A stretch of DNA of 33,643 nucleotides from assembly GCA_017513625.1 (NCBI GenBank), contig JAFXEW010000132.1, positions 1 to 33,643 of the forward strand. The letters are read 5' to 3'. This document shows, one piece after another, positions 32,369-33,643 of this stretch. This stretch comes from Lachnospiraceae bacterium (GTDB taxonomy: Bacteria > Bacillota > Clostridia > Lachnospirales > Lachnospiraceae). The notes below the pieces were generated by a model. The model was not told the DNA's origin, made no database searches, and worked only from the letters and a program-made list of their open reading frames with translations. Made by a program: the position numbers and the translations under genes. Within the stretch, counting starts at the first letter, position 1; each line of letters begins with the position of its first letter.

Positions 32369-32824
32369 ATGCTTCAGGATGCATTTAACAAAGTATATAC
32401 CAAGTTTAAACTGCATTTTTATACCAAATTTTTCGAAAGGGTGCAGGAGAGGGAGGCATCACTGACCACAGTGGAGTCTTTTTGCATGGAGATTATTTAC
32501 TCCATGAAGAACCCCACTATTAACGAGTTTGCAAAGGCAGCCAATATATCATCACCCAATGCGGCTTATAAAGTGAACAACCTAATTAAGAAGGGCTATG
32601 TAAACAAAGTCCAGTCGGAGCAGGACAGAAGAGAGTTTCATTTAGAGGTTACGGAGAAATACATAAATTATTACAATATCAGCTACCGTTATATCGGAAC
32701 GGTAATGAAGCGTATGGAGCAGAGATTTACGCCCAAAGAGCTTGAGGTAATCGAAAGGGCGCTTGTGATTATGCACGATGAATTGATGCCTGAGATTAGT
32801 CTGAACGGTATTTCAAAGGAATAG
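32369..32824 (+). CDS. MarR-family regulator, FabT-like
   Basis: 151 residues from ATG 32369, preferred because GGAGG lies 6 bp upstream, the length fits the family, and the earlier ATG at 32327 has no ribosome site. The winged helix lies about residues 40-105 (PTINEFAKAANISSPNAAY, KVNNLIKKGYV, then the wing QSEQDRREFHLEV). The place at the end of the fab operon suggests the FabT role: repressing fatty-acid genes with acyl-ACP as co-repressor. The operator candidate is the palindrome at 24931. FabT identity is inferred from context. Confidence 0.8.
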   Translation: MLQDAFNKVYTKFKLHFYTKFFERVQEREASLTTVESFCMEIIYSMKNPTINEFAKAANISSPNAAYKVNNLIKKGYVNKVQSEQDRREFHLEVTEKYINYYNISYRYIGTVMKRMEQRFTPKELEVIERALVIMHDELMPEISLNGISKE

Positions 32825-32828
32825 AATG

Positions 32829-32859
32829 CGTCGGTCGCCATGTGCGGCCGGCGTTTTTT
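32829..32859 (+). terminator. Terminator of the fatty-acid operon
   Basis: CGTCGGTCGC pairs with GCGGCCGGCG (two G-T pairs), loop CATGT, then six T. Confidence 0.88.
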
Positions 32860-32917
32860 CTGATTTTCATGAAGAAGGAGAACAGCGCCGTCAATTAGGT
32901 GCCTGTAAGGAGAAAAG

Positions 32918-33550
32918 ATGAAAAAGTGTTTTGAGAGACCGCCTTTTTTTGCAAGAAGAATGGTAATGATGATAAGCGGTGTGATTTTGCAGGCTCTGGG
33001 GCTGGCAATTCTGATAAAATTGCAACTGGGAACGGACCCTTGTTCCTGTCTGACCCAGGGAGTAACCAATTACCTCCCTCTCAGTTTCGGTACCTGTCAG
33101 CTGATATGCCATCTGTTTACTTTTGCTATAGTACTGAGATACGACAGAAGCAGAATCGGCTTCGGAACCATTGGTAATATGGTATGTTTGGGATATATTG
33201 CGGATTTCTTTGGTTATATCCGAGATACGGCGATACCGCAGGTGTTTTGGGAGAGCCGGCTGAATGTATATCTCATGCTGATACCGGCGCTGTTGTTTTT
33301 TATCCTGGGAGCAGCTACATACATGTGTGCGGGTATCGGATCGTCTCCTTATGATGCAGTTCCGTTTATTATATCAGAACATGTCAAAAAGCCGAATTTT
33401 AAAGGTGTACGCATGATTTGGGATATAGGTTTTATGCTTGCAGGCTTGTTGCTTGGCGGTGATGTGGGGGTCGTGACGGTGGCAGTGGCTTTTTTTCTGG
33501 GACCGGTCATTACTTACGTACAAAAAAGATTAAACCGTTTGTTGGAATAA
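32918..33550 (+). CDS. YczE/YitT-like integral membrane protein
   Basis: 210 residues, ATG 32918 after AAGGAG. About five membrane segments with small-residue motifs typical of the YczE family: ILIKLQLGTDPCSCL after segment 1 and CAGIGSSPYDAVPF before segment 4, an internal repeat of (G)(T/S)(D/S)P. The family's function is not established; transport is suspected. Its own transcription unit follows the fatty-acid terminator, though no strong promoter is visible in the 58-bp gap. Confidence 0.82.
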   Translation: MKKCFERPPFFARRMVMMISGVILQALGLAILIKLQLGTDPCSCLTQGVTNYLPLSFGTCQLICHLFTFAIVLRYDRSRIGFGTIGNMVCLGYIADFFGYIRDTAIPQVFWESRLNVYLMLIPALLFFILGAATYMCAGIGSSPYDAVPFIISEHVKKPNFKGVRMIWDIGFMLAGLLLGGDVGVVTVAVAFFLGPVITYVQKRLNRLLE

Positions 33551-33564
33551 AAGGAAGAGGTTTC

Positions 33565-33643
33565 TATGTCAAAGCACGGAGAAGAAAGAGAACTGATTTT
33601 TATCGGTTACGGATACAAAGAGCCCAATATGCACCGGTGGGGA
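33565..33643 (+). CDS. Unknown protein, N-terminal 26 codons only
   Basis: ATG 33565 follows AGGAAGAGG and stays open to the window end. The visible start is MSKHGEERELIFYRLR, too short to place in a family. It begins 14 bp after the YczE-like gene and is probably co-transcribed. Confidence 0.5.

Noticed and set aside
1-33643. CRISPR arrays, tRNA or rRNA genes, insertion sequences
   Set aside because: No regularly spaced repeats, cloverleaf sequences, rRNA blocks or transposase motifs were seen.

Overview
The window reads as chromosomal DNA of an anaerobic, low- to moderate-GC Firmicute, most likely a Lachnospiraceae-type gut Clostridium. The basis is inference from gene content: a fatty-acid synthesis operon with FabK and a fused AccD-AccA carboxyltransferase, several BlaI/M56 regulator pairs, an Fe-S 2-enoate-reductase-like flavoenzyme, AGGAGG-type ribosome sites, and a Gram-positive style c-di-GMP riboswitch leader. 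No rRNA, tRNA, CRISPR array, transposase or integrase was recognised.

Layout. 1-617 is the 3' end of a Fic AMPylase with its inhibitory motif. 618-981 is non-coding and ends in a promoter with twin BlaI-type operators. 982-5698 is a three-gene regulatory operon: M56 receptor, BlaI repressor, second M56 receptor. A lipoprotein with a duplicated domain follows (5851-6741). 6940-10732 encodes an OYE/Fe-S reductase and a split aconitase X, a possible dehydration-reduction pathway. 10895-13427 is an MBOAT acyltransferase plus an SGNH-like partner. 13516-13887 (minus strand) is a small PH-like protein, divergent from a second BlaI/M56 pair (14039-16162). 16357-19365 holds an unknown 243-residue protein and a GH2 glycosidase. 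19536-20569 is an AzlC/AzlD amino-acid exporter. 20683-21966 is a serpin lipoprotein. 22009-24793 is a c-di-GMP riboswitch-led unit: a secreted protein with two CBM2-like domains and two related multi-pass membrane proteins. 24893-32824 is the type II fatty-acid operon (accDA, acpP, fabH, fabK, fabD, fabG, fabF, fabZ, MarR/FabT-like). A YczE-like membrane protein and the start of an unknown gene close the window.

How the genes work together. The fatty-acid genes cover malonyl-CoA transfer, initiation, elongation, both reductions and dehydration, but accB and accC are absent. A hairpin after acpP could set carrier protein above the enzymes. The two BlaI/M56 loci share the same promoter-operator layout, while the three receptors have unrelated outer domains with no visible penicillin-binding motif. 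They look like membrane sensors that relieve BlaI repression in response to something other than beta-lactam. The most novel-looking parts are these receptors, the OYE plus aconitase X operon, and the c-di-GMP-controlled CBM2-like surface unit.
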